From: Candidatus Thalassarchaeaceae archaeon | GTDB taxonomy: Archaea > Thermoplasmatota > Poseidoniia > Poseidoniales > Thalassarchaeaceae | Direction: 5' to 3' | DNA: 17,572 nucleotides | Assembly (NCBI GenBank): GCA_030747885.1 | Contig: JASLJW010000031.1 | Span: 1-17,572, forward strand | Shown here: piece by piece, positions 1 through 8,515 of the stretch | Position numbering within the stretch: the first letter of the stretch is position 1 | Layout of the letters: each line of letters begins with the position of its first letter | Notes under the pieces: model-generated | Told to the model about the DNA's origin: nothing | The model's database searches: none | The model's input: the letters and a program-made list of their open reading frames with translations, nothing else | Position numbers and translations under genes: made by a program

Positions 1-788
1 AACATACTGCTTTGGTTTTCAGAAGTATTTTCTATTACTTCTTCCAAAGTTTTCTGCATTTTCTCGATATCAATTTCAAATCCTTCATGTTGTGCTACAG
101 TTGCTCCTTCCATCAATACGGAAACAGCTAATTCATGAAGGGGGCCAGAACCAAGAGCGCCATTATTCACTCCACAAATTGCAGTAATGGGATTTATTGC
201 TAAATTGATTAGTACTTTTTCCCAAACATGAGGCATTATCTCAGATACTGGTTCAGGATAAAGACCAGCTTTGTCCAATATTTCAATGAAGTCTTCGAAT
301 AAATTCTCCCTTAGAGGTTTACCGAAAATATCCAAAGGGCCTATGACGATTCGACCTTCTCCCCCAAGTCGAATTTCTGCAGGACCGATTCTAGATGCCC
401 CATGGGTAATACAAGCCCCGATTATTCGATATCTATCGTACAGCCTCGCTATCAACTCAAGATGACTCAAACCGTTCTGAATTCCAACAATAATACCATC
501 ATGTGCCAAATGAGAGTTTGCTAATTGAGTCAAGTGGTCCAAATTATTGATGCCGGATTTACAACAAATAATTACAACATCTAGTAGAGGGGAATCATGT
601 TCTAGCATATTATATTCAGTCGGCTCCAACAGATCAACAGAGTCTGATGAATGAACTATGATACCTCTGTCGAATAAAGCAGGAATCGTTTCACCTCTAG
701 AAAAAAGGTACGGGGAGACTCCAGTTCTAGCTATTCGATAGGTTAGCAAACTACCTATTGCGCCGATCCCAAATATTCCTATTCGCAA
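1..788 (-). CDS. panE: 2-dehydropantoate 2-reductase (ketopantoate reductase), 3' end cut by window edge
   Basis: Predicted cytosolic NAD(P)H-dependent reductase converting 2-dehydropantoate to pantoate, an early step of coenzyme A synthesis. The reading frame is open over 262 residues and runs off the window; E. coli PanE has about 300, so most of the protein is here. Seen: Rossmann motif GIGAIG at residues 7-12, CCKS with Lys77, IQNG with Asn105, and WEKVLINLAINPITA at 189-203, which matches the family block holding the catalytic Lys and Asn. The SSM at 260-262 matches the substrate-binding serine region. The start is a TTG at 786-788, chosen because the Rossmann strand begins directly after it and a GGTGAT ribosome site lies 3 nt upstream. 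The gene begins 4 nt after the stop of the pseudo-M50 gene, so the two are probably cotranscribed. Other ApbA/PanE-family reductases act on other keto acids, so the exact substrate is inferred. Confidence 0.85.
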   Translation of the reverse strand, partial: MRIGIFGIGAIGSLLTYRIARTGVSPYLFSRGETIPALFDRGIIVHSSDSVDLLEPTEYNMLEHDSPLLDVVIICCKSGINNLDHLTQLANSHLAHDGIIVGIQNGLSHLELIARLYDRYRIIGACITHGASRIGPAEIRLGGEGRIVIGPLDIFGKPLRENLFEDFIEILDKAGLYPEPVSEIMPHVWEKVLINLAINPITAICGVNNGALGSGPLHELAVSVLMEGATVAQHEGFEIDIEKMQKTLEEVIENTSENQSSM

Positions 789-791
789 TGT

Positions 792-797
792 ATCACC
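792..797 (-). promoter_or_regulatory. Ribosome binding site of panE overlapping the upstream stop codon
   Basis: GGTGAT on the minus strand sits 3 nt before the TTG start and contains the TGA stop of the preceding gene. It complements the conserved archaeal 16S rRNA 3' end and supports the TTG start and translational coupling. Confidence 0.6.
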
Positions 798-3276
798 TTA
801 AACCACATTCAATACCGGGATGACATAAAGCCGCGAGATGAATTTCGAGACCGATGGATGAAGACTCAAACCAAATTCCGGTAAAACCTCCAAACACCTC
901 TGAACGATTGGTATCAATGGAAATTGAACCATTGACTGGAATCTGATCTGGTATCGTAATGTTCCAAACTGAATCAAGGGGAATCGAAGAATGAAGCACA
1001 GGAATCAGTGAAACCGGTTCTTCCCCAACATTAGATAGAATAATTGATGAATTGGACAAATCCGAATTTAGAACCATAAGTTCCTCATTTAGGAGCAACG
1101 AGGGACCGGAAACCAATTCAAAGATTGTTGGAGAAGATCCTGTGCAAACAGTAATAATTCCAAAATCAGGGAGCTGTAAAGAACCGTTCTGAATATCATC
1201 AGAAAAATGAATTATTTGCGATTCGTTGTTTGATTCTATTGGTGACCAAGACCAATTTCCCGAGAGCAATGAAATTGGCGATTCGGGACAAGGACTAGAT
1301 TTATTCTGATGCCACCCTATAGCATCGGCATTGAATGGAGAACTATCATTGAACACAATTTCGCCATATAATGAAACAAGCGTTCTATTGACGTCAACCA
1401 ATGGAGCAGTCAAGGATAAGATAGTCCCATTATCAGATTGGTAATGGATGATTGGGCCAAGAAGACCTCCATCAGATGACTTGGATGCGAGTTGAATTGC
1501 CCCTTCTAAAGGTTCAACGCAAATTAACTCAGGATTTTCTAATGTGATATTCATTGGATCCGTTATCGGGTAGGGGTCTCCCTGTACTAGACTCCACATT
1601 GGGTCATTCAATGTCACATTTGCAGGCAATGATTCCACATCTACCACCATCCTGACGCAATGATTTTGCTCAGAATTGGATACCCACCCTTCATCCAAAA
1701 TGTGAACAGAACCCCCAACATTCACCTCAGTCTGATGATAAAATGTATTTCCATTCGTACTATGGAACATCAAATCGAGTTGTATTACCCCTGTTATCGA
1801 TTCAATTGGGGGTTCTAAACGGATTTTGAGAATCTTCGGAGATTGTTGCGAAACTCCAGAATATGTGCAATCGAGGCCGGAAAAATTGTTTTCACCGGGG
1901 CACATGATTTCAATGCCCCAACCATCGATTGAACCAGATGGAGATACATGGGCTATTCCTGAAAGTTCTAACAATCCATTTGTGGAAAGTGTGTATTCTA
2001 AAGTTGAATTATTGCCACTAATAATTTCATGATCGGAAACCCAATTAGAGGAATCTAAATCCTCTTCCCAATTTTCCATTGCATTGCTTACTTCAAACGA
2101 AGGTAATGCAAGTAACAAAAAAACCACAAGGACCCAATGCCCCCAATACATCTTATCTTTTTCACATCCAATTTCATTGACCACTAATGGGGTTGGAATC
2201 GCATCTGACTGAAAACGTCGCCATACTGCAAGGCTTCCTATTCCAATCCATAACCAATAATCTCCTTGGAAATAAATCAAAATGGCAACGACCACTGTGA
2301 CTAGAAGACCTAAGGCCTGATAGGAAGTGTCTTCACTCCAAAATCTACCTGAATATGCAGAGAAAATATGATCTCCTGGGAAATTTGGAATCGGAAGAAG
2401 AAGAATGAATCCTACAATCATCATTCCATGCCCAGCAAGCATCAATGGAGATGCCCATTGAGTCTTGTAAAGAATTGAATCGCCAAAAATGGTAGAACCA
2501 ATGGCTGTCGTAAACCAATTCAAATTCAAAACAAAAGGAACTTCATCAATGATACTAGAATAATTAGGGGTGCAATACAAACCAGCAAAAACAAAGCAAA
2601 TTCCCGAGATAATCATAGTTACAGGCAATACCAAAGAAACTTGAGCAAGACTAAACGGATTAGGAAATCGAATCTCATCAATACGGCGAAGTTGGAGAAT
2701 TCCAATCAAACCAAATGGCCAAATCGGATTCAAAGCAGTAATTGGAAAAGGAATACTGACGGGTAATAGATGATCTACCTTTACACCATGGCGTCGTGCG
2801 ATAAATCTCCTCAAGAAACTAGCCAATGCTATTGTTGCCATTATAGGTAGAGCATACTGAATCGTTCCGATTTTGATAGCTGCCAATGAAGCAGGGTCAA
2901 TTGAAGCATTGACTCTTCCACTCCAACTAGCTCCAATTACACTAAGGAAAGCGAAAGAAAGACACCACAACAAGAACTGTACTCTAGAACCAATCACCGC
3001 ATTTCTAACCGGATGGGGTTTGATCTGTAAAAAATAGGGCTCATCATCATCCAAAACTGGAACCCAACCCAATGGTACTAACTTAGAACAAAGAGATTCT
3101 AAACTTGAATCTACATCCTCCCCTATAGCATCAACATTCCAGCAGTACCCCTTTTCCCCTTCAGAAATTAGGACGAAATGATCACTGATTATCTGCTCAA
3201 GAAAATCCCGTTGAGACCATGATACTCGCTCTATGCGAATAGCCGGCACCTCTGTCTTCTCCAACCTCACCACCAA
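793..3276 (-). CDS. M50 (site-2 protease)-like membrane protein lacking zinc ligands, with large extracytoplasmic domain
   Basis: 827 residues. About six hydrophobic segments (near 98-117, 137-155, 208-233, 276-296, 322-350 and 379-394) follow a roughly 95-residue cytosolic-type N-terminus. Residues 152-167 read ASFLRRFIARRHGVKV, which aligns with the M50 helix HExxHxxAARRHGVKV; the pieces IPFP, FGLIGILQLRR and LLLPIPNFPGDHIFSAYSGR match the following M50 blocks. HExxH is replaced by ASFLR, and the LDGG aspartate position reads NFPGD (298-302), so zinc chemistry looks lost. Residues 400-827 form a polar, beta-rich tail with 16 N-X-S/T sequons and eight cysteines, probably outside the cell. 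The start is uncertain: TTG at 3276 is the first possible codon after an in-frame stop, the next GTG codons are equally weak, and no good ribosome site is visible. It precedes panE by 4 nt and lies 59 nt after atpD. The function of the pseudoprotease is unknown; a chaperone-like or regulatory role is a guess. Confidence 0.75.
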   Translation of the reverse strand: MVVRLEKTEVPAIRIERVSWSQRDFLEQIISDHFVLISEGEKGYCWNVDAIGEDVDSSLESLCSKLVPLGWVPVLDDDEPYFLQIKPHPVRNAVIGSRVQFLLWCLSFAFLSVIGASWSGRVNASIDPASLAAIKIGTIQYALPIMATIALASFLRRFIARRHGVKVDHLLPVSIPFPITALNPIWPFGLIGILQLRRIDEIRFPNPFSLAQVSLVLPVTMIISGICFVFAGLYCTPNYSSIIDEVPFVLNLNWFTTAIGSTIFGDSILYKTQWASPLMLAGHGMMIVGFILLLPIPNFPGDHIFSAYSGRFWSEDTSYQALGLLVTVVVAILIYFQGDYWLWIGIGSLAVWRRFQSDAIPTPLVVNEIGCEKDKMYWGHWVLVVFLLLALPSFEVSNAMENWEEDLDSSNWVSDHEIISGNNSTLEYTLSTNGLLELSGIAHVSPSGSIDGWGIEIMCPGENNFSGLDCTYSGVSQQSPKILKIRLEPPIESITGVIQLDLMFHSTNGNTFYHQTEVNVGGSVHILDEGWVSNSEQNHCVRMVVDVESLPANVTLNDPMWSLVQGDPYPITDPMNITLENPELICVEPLEGAIQLASKSSDGGLLGPIIHYQSDNGTILSLTAPLVDVNRTLVSLYGEIVFNDSSPFNADAIGWHQNKSSPCPESPISLLSGNWSWSPIESNNESQIIHFSDDIQNGSLQLPDFGIITVCTGSSPTIFELVSGPSLLLNEELMVLNSDLSNSSIILSNVGEEPVSLIPVLHSSIPLDSVWNITIPDQIPVNGSISIDTNRSEVFGGFTGIWFESSSIGLEIHLAALCHPGIECGLR

Positions 3277-3317
3277 TACATCGTCTTAGTCGTGGGATAT
3301 GACCCTTCATGTTCAAT

Positions 3318-3334
3318 CAAACTAAACAAAAACA
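3318..3334 (-). terminator. T-rich tract after atpD, candidate archaeal terminator
   Basis: Read on the minus strand, the bases just after the atpD stop are T-dominated, with runs of five, three and three T. Archaeal transcription often ends at such U-tracts without a hairpin. It may end the ATP synthase transcript or only weaken it before the pseudo-M50 gene. Confidence 0.35.
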
Positions 3335-3335
3335 G

Positions 3336-3953
3336 TCATTTGTTCTTGAAACGCTTCAATCGGAATGTTTCCTCTCGCTCCATTTCTTCAAGACGAAGTT
3401 GGATGAATGCCTTTGCTTCTTCCATTTGCGGGATAACAACGAATTCGAGAGCATTGACTCTTCTCTTGGTCGCTTCAATCTCTTCAAGCAGACGTTTCAA
3501 TGTAGCTTCCATCTCAGACGCCTTGACGATTTTTTCTATCAATGCAGAATAACCGTCAGCAGCCTCATCAATGTAAGGAGAACCTCCTACCAGTCCCATT
3601 CCCCTCTCATCCATTGTACTCGACAGATTCTCACCAGAGACACTTGGGACTACAACACCCATTATGTTGCGCCGTTCCACCATTACCTCTGGATGATTGG
3701 AAATAGCAATCGCGGCACTTTGAACCTCAAGGCCACCTTCTATGGCACTTGCCAAGTCAATCCCTATTTTCGCCTGACGGAACGTTTGAACCAATTCCTC
3801 ACGTGCTGAAATCATCTCAGAAAGTAATGTTCTGAACTCATGAAAGAGACCGTCTCTTTTCATTTTGAGAAGTTTGTATCCATTCTGAGTCTGCTTAATA
3901 CGACGTTTCAAGTTGATAAGTTCGCTGCGTGTAGGCTTGATATCTAACGCCAT
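3336..3953 (-). CDS. atpD: A-type ATP synthase subunit D (central rotor shaft)
   Basis: Subunit D forms the coiled-coil central stalk inside the A3B3 head and passes rotation between the head and the membrane ring. The 205-residue protein has the family's normal size. Its N-terminal block (IKPTRSELINLKRRIKQTQNGYKLLKMKRD) and C-terminal helix (RRVNALEFVVIPQMEEAKAF) are characteristic, and both ends are helical with heptad-like hydrophobic spacing. The start is the ATG at 3951-3953, because GGTGAT lies 5 nt upstream; a TTG at 3957-3959 is in frame but overlaps that ribosome site. It is the last gene of the ATPase cluster, 35 nt after atpB. No subunit G gene follows, unlike in some methanogen operons. 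Confidence 0.95.
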   Translation of the reverse strand: MALDIKPTRSELINLKRRIKQTQNGYKLLKMKRDGLFHEFRTLLSEMISAREELVQTFRQAKIGIDLASAIEGGLEVQSAAIAISNHPEVMVERRNIMGVVVPSVSGENLSSTMDERGMGLVGGSPYIDEAADGYSALIEKIVKASEMEATLKRLLEEIEATKRRVNALEFVVIPQMEEAKAFIQLRLEEMEREETFRLKRFKNK

Positions 3954-3958
3954 AAACA

Positions 3959-3964
3959 ATCACC
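3959..3964 (-). promoter_or_regulatory. Ribosome binding site deciding the atpD start
   Basis: GGTGAT on the minus strand, 5 nt before the ATG at 3953. It excludes the TTG two codons upstream, which would overlap it. Confidence 0.65.
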
Positions 3965-3988
3965 TTTTCTTTAATCGCCTCAATCAAT

Positions 3989-5371
3989 TCATTGCTTCTT
4001 TTCAGTAGGGTGGTACTTAGAAATCAGTTCGTCATCCAATCTTTCAAGATACTTGGTATCAATATTAGACAACAATTCCCAACATAGATTGAGAGTGCCA
4101 TCGATGGTTCGATCTTCATCACGCCCCTGTCTAACGAACTTGTCCTCAAAAATATCTGAAAACTTGAGGTACTGCAAATCCCTTTCATTCAAAGCATCCT
4201 CTCCAACAATCGCGACTAGTCCACGAAGTTCTCTTCCTTGGGCATAGGCCGCATACATCTGATCACTGATTTTCTTGTGGTCGTCACGAGTGGTTTCTTC
4301 TCCAATACAACCACCCATAAGCCTTGATAGAGATGGAAGTACGTTAATCGGAGGATAAATTCCAGCTTGATGTAGTTCACGGGAAATTACAATTTGGCCT
4401 TCAGTAATGTAACCTGAAAGATCTGGGATTGGATGTGTAATATCGTCACCAGGCATAGTCAAGATTGGGAATTGTGTGATACTTCCCTTCTTACCCTTTA
4501 CAATTCCTGCACGCTCGTAAAGCATTGCCAAATCGGTATACATGTATCCAGGGTAACCTCTTCGACCAGGTACTTCTTCTCGAGCAGCCCCAATCTGTCT
4601 AAGGGAATCACAATAATTCGTCATATCAGTGTAGATAACCAAAACGTGGTAATCGTGTTCAAAGGCAAGATATTCCGCTGCAGTCAAAGCAAGACGAGGA
4701 GTAATCAAACGCTCCACTGCTGGATCATCTGCTAGATTTACGAATAAAGCTGCATTCTCTAAAGCACCAGTTCGTTCCAAGTCAGCACGGAAGAAATTGT
4801 ATTCTTCCGCAGTAATACCCATTGCACAAAATACCACAATAAATTCTTCATCGCTGTCCTTTAGTTTCGCTTGACGTGCAATCTGCAAAGCAATATCATT
4901 GTGAGGAAGTCCTGACGCACTGAAGATAGGAAGTTTCTGCCCTCTAACTAGTGTTGTACAACAATCAATTGCACTAACCCCAGTCTGAATAAAATCGTGT
5001 GGAGATTGACGCGAATATGGATTAATTGCTGCACCGATAATGTCTGCCTTCTCATCTGCAACGATATCTGGGCCACCATCTCTTGGCCTTCCAGCCCCAT
5101 CTAAAATTCGGCCAACTAAACCCTTACTAACAGGTAATTTGAACACATCTCCTAGAAACTTCACTCCTGCTCTTCGATCAATACCTTCTGTACCTTCGAA
5201 AACCTGTACTACAACCATATCATCTGAGGTATCGAGTACCTGGCCGTTCTTTGTGGACCCATCTGAAAGACGAATTGTTACAATTTCACCATATGCCACA
5301 GGTTCAGTCTTCTCTAGGAACACCAATGGTCCCTTGATGTCGGTAATTGTCTTGTATTCTTTACTTGTCAT
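3989..5371 (-). CDS. atpB: A-type ATP synthase subunit B (non-catalytic nucleotide-binding subunit)
   Basis: Alternates with subunit A in the A3B3 hexamer. The 460-residue length is typical. The P-loop position reads SASGLPHN (151-158), the degenerate form expected in non-catalytic B, preceded by LVRGQKLPIF. The block LPSLSRLM holds the arginine (Arg350) that reaches into the neighbouring catalytic site. The C-terminal helical domain includes YLERLDDELISKYHP. One small oddity is a cysteine pair (137-138) where relatives usually have GM. The ATG start is preceded by a G-rich ribosome site. The gene lies 13 nt after atpA and 35 nt before atpD. Confidence 0.97.
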   Translation of the reverse strand: MTSKEYKTITDIKGPLVFLEKTEPVAYGEIVTIRLSDGSTKNGQVLDTSDDMVVVQVFEGTEGIDRRAGVKFLGDVFKLPVSKGLVGRILDGAGRPRDGGPDIVADEKADIIGAAINPYSRQSPHDFIQTGVSAIDCCTTLVRGQKLPIFSASGLPHNDIALQIARQAKLKDSDEEFIVVFCAMGITAEEYNFFRADLERTGALENAALFVNLADDPAVERLITPRLALTAAEYLAFEHDYHVLVIYTDMTNYCDSLRQIGAAREEVPGRRGYPGYMYTDLAMLYERAGIVKGKKGSITQFPILTMPGDDITHPIPDLSGYITEGQIVISRELHQAGIYPPINVLPSLSRLMGGCIGEETTRDDHKKISDQMYAAYAQGRELRGLVAIVGEDALNERDLQYLKFSDIFEDKFVRQGRDEDRTIDGTLNLCWELLSNIDTKYLERLDDELISKYHPTEKKQ

Positions 5372-5384
5372 TTTTCATCCCCCC

Positions 5385-7127
5385 CTACTGGGCCTCCACA
5401 GAGTTGCCAATTTGGTTCACCATTTCTTCGACTAGCCCCTCAATCTTTTCAAGATAGCCTTCTGCGAATCTGGCACGCATCAATTCAATACGAGCAGGTA
5501 CGTTCACAACATCTTCCAGTACTGCTCCCGCGGCCATGGCTTTCTTCGCTTCTTCTTGGAAAGTTAGGATTGCTCGAGCCATAGCATATTGCTGCTCAAC
5601 TCCGCTATATGCGTCAACAGGATCGAATCCATTCTGCTGTAGGAAATATACACGAATCATTCGTGCTACCTCAAGGGTTAGTTGCTGATCCATGGGCAAA
5701 GCATCTGACCCAACAAGTTGAACGATTTCTTGTAATTCTGCTTCAACCTTCAGTAGAGCACTAATTTCAGTTCTAACTTCAGGGAAATCACTTGCGATAT
5801 TATCCCTAAACCACTGATTAAGACTCTGAGGATACAACGAATAAGAATTCAACCAATTGATTGCTGGGAAGTGTCTCTGTCGAGCCAATCCTGCATCAAG
5901 CCCCCAGAAAACCTTCACAATACGAAGAGTACCTTGACTGACTGGTTCTGAAATATCCCCACCAGGTGGAGATACTGCTCCAATCACAGTAACAGAACCA
6001 TCTTCTCCATTCAATGTCTCAACACGACCTGCGCGCTCGTAGAATTCTGCTAATCTGCTGGATAGATATGCAGGGTAACCTTCCTCACCAGGCATCTCTT
6101 CAAGACGACTTGAAATCTCACGCATTGCTTCCGCCCAACGACTTGTAGAGTCAGCCATTAGTGCAACATCATATCCTTGATCACGGAAATACTCTGCAAT
6201 AGTAATTCCAGTATACACAGATGCTTCACGTGCAGCAACAGGCATATTGGAAGTATTTGCAATCATCACAGTTCGATTCATCAATGGTTTGCCAGTATTT
6301 GGATCGATTAGGTGAGGGAACTCATCCAACACCTCAGTCATTTCATTTCCACGCTCACCGCATCCAATATAGACCACAATCTGAGCATCAGAATACTTAG
6401 CAAGAGATTGTTGTGTGACGGTTTTACCTGAACCGAAGGGACCAGGGATTCCTGCTGCTCCACCCTTAGCTAATGGGAAGAGGAAATCTAGAATTCTCAT
6501 CCCTGTCACTAAAGGTGTATCTGGAGCATATTTCTGATTGAATGGACGGGGATGACGTACAGGCCATTCCTGCATCATTTGAATCTCAGTTCCATCTTCA
6601 AGGGTACAGACTGTTTCTGTAACGTTAAATTCTCCAGATTCGATCGATTTAATCTTTCCAGATGCCTTTGGTGGAACCATAATTTTGTGTGTAATTGTAT
6701 CTGTTTCCTGAACTGTTCCAATTAACTGTCCGCCAGAAACCTCGTCACCAACAGAGGCAGTAGACTCGAACGCCCATTTCTTCTCGAGATCAAGCCCATC
6801 TGCATCAACTCCACGTGTGATGAACACACCCATGACTTCCTCAAGAGTCTGTAACGGACGCTGGATTCCATCGTAAATCTGTGTAAGTAGACCGGGTCCC
6901 AATTGAACTGACAAAGTTTGCCCAGTACTGAATACTGGCTCACCTGGCCTGATTCCAGAGGTATCCTCGTATACTTGAATCACGGACTGTTCGCCATGGA
7001 TTTCAATTACTTCCCCCATTAACTTCTCATGTCCTACTCGGACTACTTCGTACATTCTTGCATCAATTCCTGTCGCTGTTACAACTGGTCCTGAAATTCG
7101 ATAGATCACGCCTTCATTTTTACTCAT
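5385..7127 (-). CDS. atpA: A-type ATP synthase subunit A (catalytic subunit)
   Basis: Catalytic subunit that makes or hydrolyses ATP at the A/B interface (EC 7.1.2.2 class). 580 residues, the normal length for archaeal A without an intein. Seen: N-terminal beta barrel (1-70), the non-homologous insert with a barrel-sandwich fold (about 115-185), Walker A GPFGSGKT at 229-236, GERGNEMTE with the catalytic Glu at 257-265, Walker B strand and DSTSRWAEA at 321-334, EEMPGEEGYPAYL at 343-355, SPPGGDISEPV at 386-396, and a C-terminal helical domain. An intein at the P-loop is common in some archaeal homologues and is absent here. The ATG start follows a purine-rich GTGAAG stretch. The gap from atpF is 21 nt. 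Confidence 0.98.
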   Translation of the reverse strand: MSKNEGVIYRISGPVVTATGIDARMYEVVRVGHEKLMGEVIEIHGEQSVIQVYEDTSGIRPGEPVFSTGQTLSVQLGPGLLTQIYDGIQRPLQTLEEVMGVFITRGVDADGLDLEKKWAFESTASVGDEVSGGQLIGTVQETDTITHKIMVPPKASGKIKSIESGEFNVTETVCTLEDGTEIQMMQEWPVRHPRPFNQKYAPDTPLVTGMRILDFLFPLAKGGAAGIPGPFGSGKTVTQQSLAKYSDAQIVVYIGCGERGNEMTEVLDEFPHLIDPNTGKPLMNRTVMIANTSNMPVAAREASVYTGITIAEYFRDQGYDVALMADSTSRWAEAMREISSRLEEMPGEEGYPAYLSSRLAEFYERAGRVETLNGEDGSVTVIGAVSPPGGDISEPVSQGTLRIVKVFWGLDAGLARQRHFPAINWLNSYSLYPQSLNQWFRDNIASDFPEVRTEISALLKVEAELQEIVQLVGSDALPMDQQLTLEVARMIRVYFLQQNGFDPVDAYSGVEQQYAMARAILTFQEEAKKAMAAGAVLEDVVNVPARIELMRARFAEGYLEKIEGLVEEMVNQIGNSVEAQ

Positions 7128-7148
7128 GTCTTCACTTCCATTCTTTTT

Positions 7149-7448
7149 TTACTTCCATAAATCGACACCAAGTGCCTTCCTAATAGATTCCCGCAAGGTG
7201 TTGTCCTCCTCGGTACCAATACCGAGGAACGTGGGTGTGATGCTCAGGTTTACCCTATCACGAACACGCTCTGGAAGACGACCAAGGTCGCGGGAATCTA
7301 AGACTACGATGCCGATTTCACGTTCGGACATCAACTCACGGCATGTTGCTGCAAGTTCGTCAATATCTGTAGGATTGTAGAGGTGTGTAATGCCGGCTAA
7401 CTGGAATCCAAGCGTGAACTCAGGACTTCCTACAACAGCAATCTCCAT
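7149..7448 (-). CDS. atpF: A-type ATP synthase subunit F
   Basis: Small central-stalk subunit that sits with D at the base of the catalytic head and is thought to modulate ATPase activity. 99 residues is the usual size. The sequence opens with MEIAVVGSPEFTLGFQLAGI and continues with the alternating strand-helix pattern of the F fold (EIGIVVLDSRDL near 44-55, then a strand near LSITPTFLGIG). The ATG is preceded by GGAGGGAT. The gene lies 11 nt after atpC and 21 nt before atpA, the expected C-F-A order. Confidence 0.93.
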   Translation of the reverse strand: MEIAVVGSPEFTLGFQLAGITHLYNPTDIDELAATCRELMSEREIGIVVLDSRDLGRLPERVRDRVNLSITPTFLGIGTEEDNTLRESIRKALGVDLWK

Positions 7449-7459
7449 TCTTATCCCTC

Positions 7460-8506
7460 CTACAATGTCAAATGCGCTTCAATAATGCCTTCTGGCAAAC
7501 CTGCCGCTTTACCGCGCACGAGTAAACGGAGGTTTTCCACCTCAAGCAGTTTCCTTTCAATGTAATACACAATAGGAACGCCCGAAATGGGATTGAGGTG
7601 TGAGAAACGGAGGAGAAGTTCACTCCGTTTATGGTGGAATAAATCCACAACTGGATCCAATGAGGTCCCAGAATTTACTTCAGATAATGCTGCCTCAAGG
7701 CCTTCATCATCAAAACTAGGAGTTCGACGTAGTGCTGCTAAAAGTTCGTCATTATTTTGAGCACTCAACATTGCCTTTTCAGTAACTTTAGACAAGCCAC
7801 TACCTGGCACAATGATCTGTGATCTCTTTTCAGTAGGCAATCCTTGACGCATTGCCCTCATTACATTCAAGATATCTCGATGAGCAATTTCCATTCGTAG
7901 ATAACGCTTCAAGCAGGAATGAGGTCCACGATTAGGAATTGCTTTCAAAGCTTGACGATAATAAGAACGGTCCAAAGCATCTTCATATTCTGCTAAACCA
8001 GATTCTGGAGGAACCTCAGAGAAAATTCTGCTGCCAAGTTTCATTTTAGTAATGGATGAAGCCGCTTCAGCAAGGTTGGAGGATGAATCGATGATGGATA
8101 TCCATGGCGTATTATGCGGATTTTCCGCAGGTAACGCACCTTTGCCTACTCTAGAACTATCTGCTCCACTCTTTACTGCTCTTAGAACTGCCTTGGCCTT
8201 ATTGAAATCAATTCTGAGCGCCCATACGTCTACTATGTCTGCAAGTTCTCCATTACAAAAGCGTTCTACTTCGTGTACTTCACGATCCAAATTATGGCTT
8301 AATGCTGCTTCAACTAGTTCTGCTCCACTGAGACGATGGCCATACAAATCCATATCTGCACGATAACCTGCATCTCCTATTGTGTTAGCAATACTATCTG
8401 GTTCTAATTTCAACAACTGTCGAATTCGAGTTCGGTCGAGTAATCGGGAACGTCGGGAACGAGCACGTGCGGCTGCATTAGCCCAATTCGCTCGACCCAA
8501 CCACAT
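7460..8506 (-). CDS. atpC: A-type ATP synthase subunit C (central stalk socket, V-type d-like)
   Basis: Subunit C links the D/F shaft to the membrane rotor ring of K subunits. The 348 residues match the usual size of roughly 340-360. The protein is almost wholly helical, with the family-like stretches HRLSGAELVEAAL, DIVDVWALRIDFNKAKAVLRA, LKRYLRMEIAHRDILNVMRAMRQG and, near the C-terminus, PISGVPIVYYIERKLLEVENLRLLVRGKAAGLPEGII, which matches the conserved archaeal AtpC end. The N-terminus is unusually basic (ARARSRRSRLLDRTRIR). The ATG is preceded by GAGGGATTACA; the gap from atpE is 9 nt. Confidence 0.93.
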   Translation of the reverse strand: MWLGRANWANAAARARSRRSRLLDRTRIRQLLKLEPDSIANTIGDAGYRADMDLYGHRLSGAELVEAALSHNLDREVHEVERFCNGELADIVDVWALRIDFNKAKAVLRAVKSGADSSRVGKGALPAENPHNTPWISIIDSSSNLAEAASSITKMKLGSRIFSEVPPESGLAEYEDALDRSYYRQALKAIPNRGPHSCLKRYLRMEIAHRDILNVMRAMRQGLPTEKRSQIIVPGSGLSKVTEKAMLSAQNNDELLAALRRTPSFDDEGLEAALSEVNSGTSLDPVVDLFHHKRSELLLRFSHLNPISGVPIVYYIERKLLEVENLRLLVRGKAAGLPEGIIEAHLTL

Positions 8507-8515
8507 TGTAATCCC

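Noticed and set aside
3277..3335. Missing ATP synthase subunit G gene after atpD
   Set aside because: Only 59 nt are available and no small frame is present; many archaeal operons lack this gene, so its absence is not remarkable.
3309..3809. 166-codon plus-strand frame opposite atpD
   Set aside because: It is a shadow of atpD, has no recognisable domain, and starts inside the T-rich terminator-like region.
6423..6446. Possible intein at the AtpA P-loop
   Set aside because: The GPFGSGKT motif is uninterrupted and the 580-residue length is that of an intein-free subunit.
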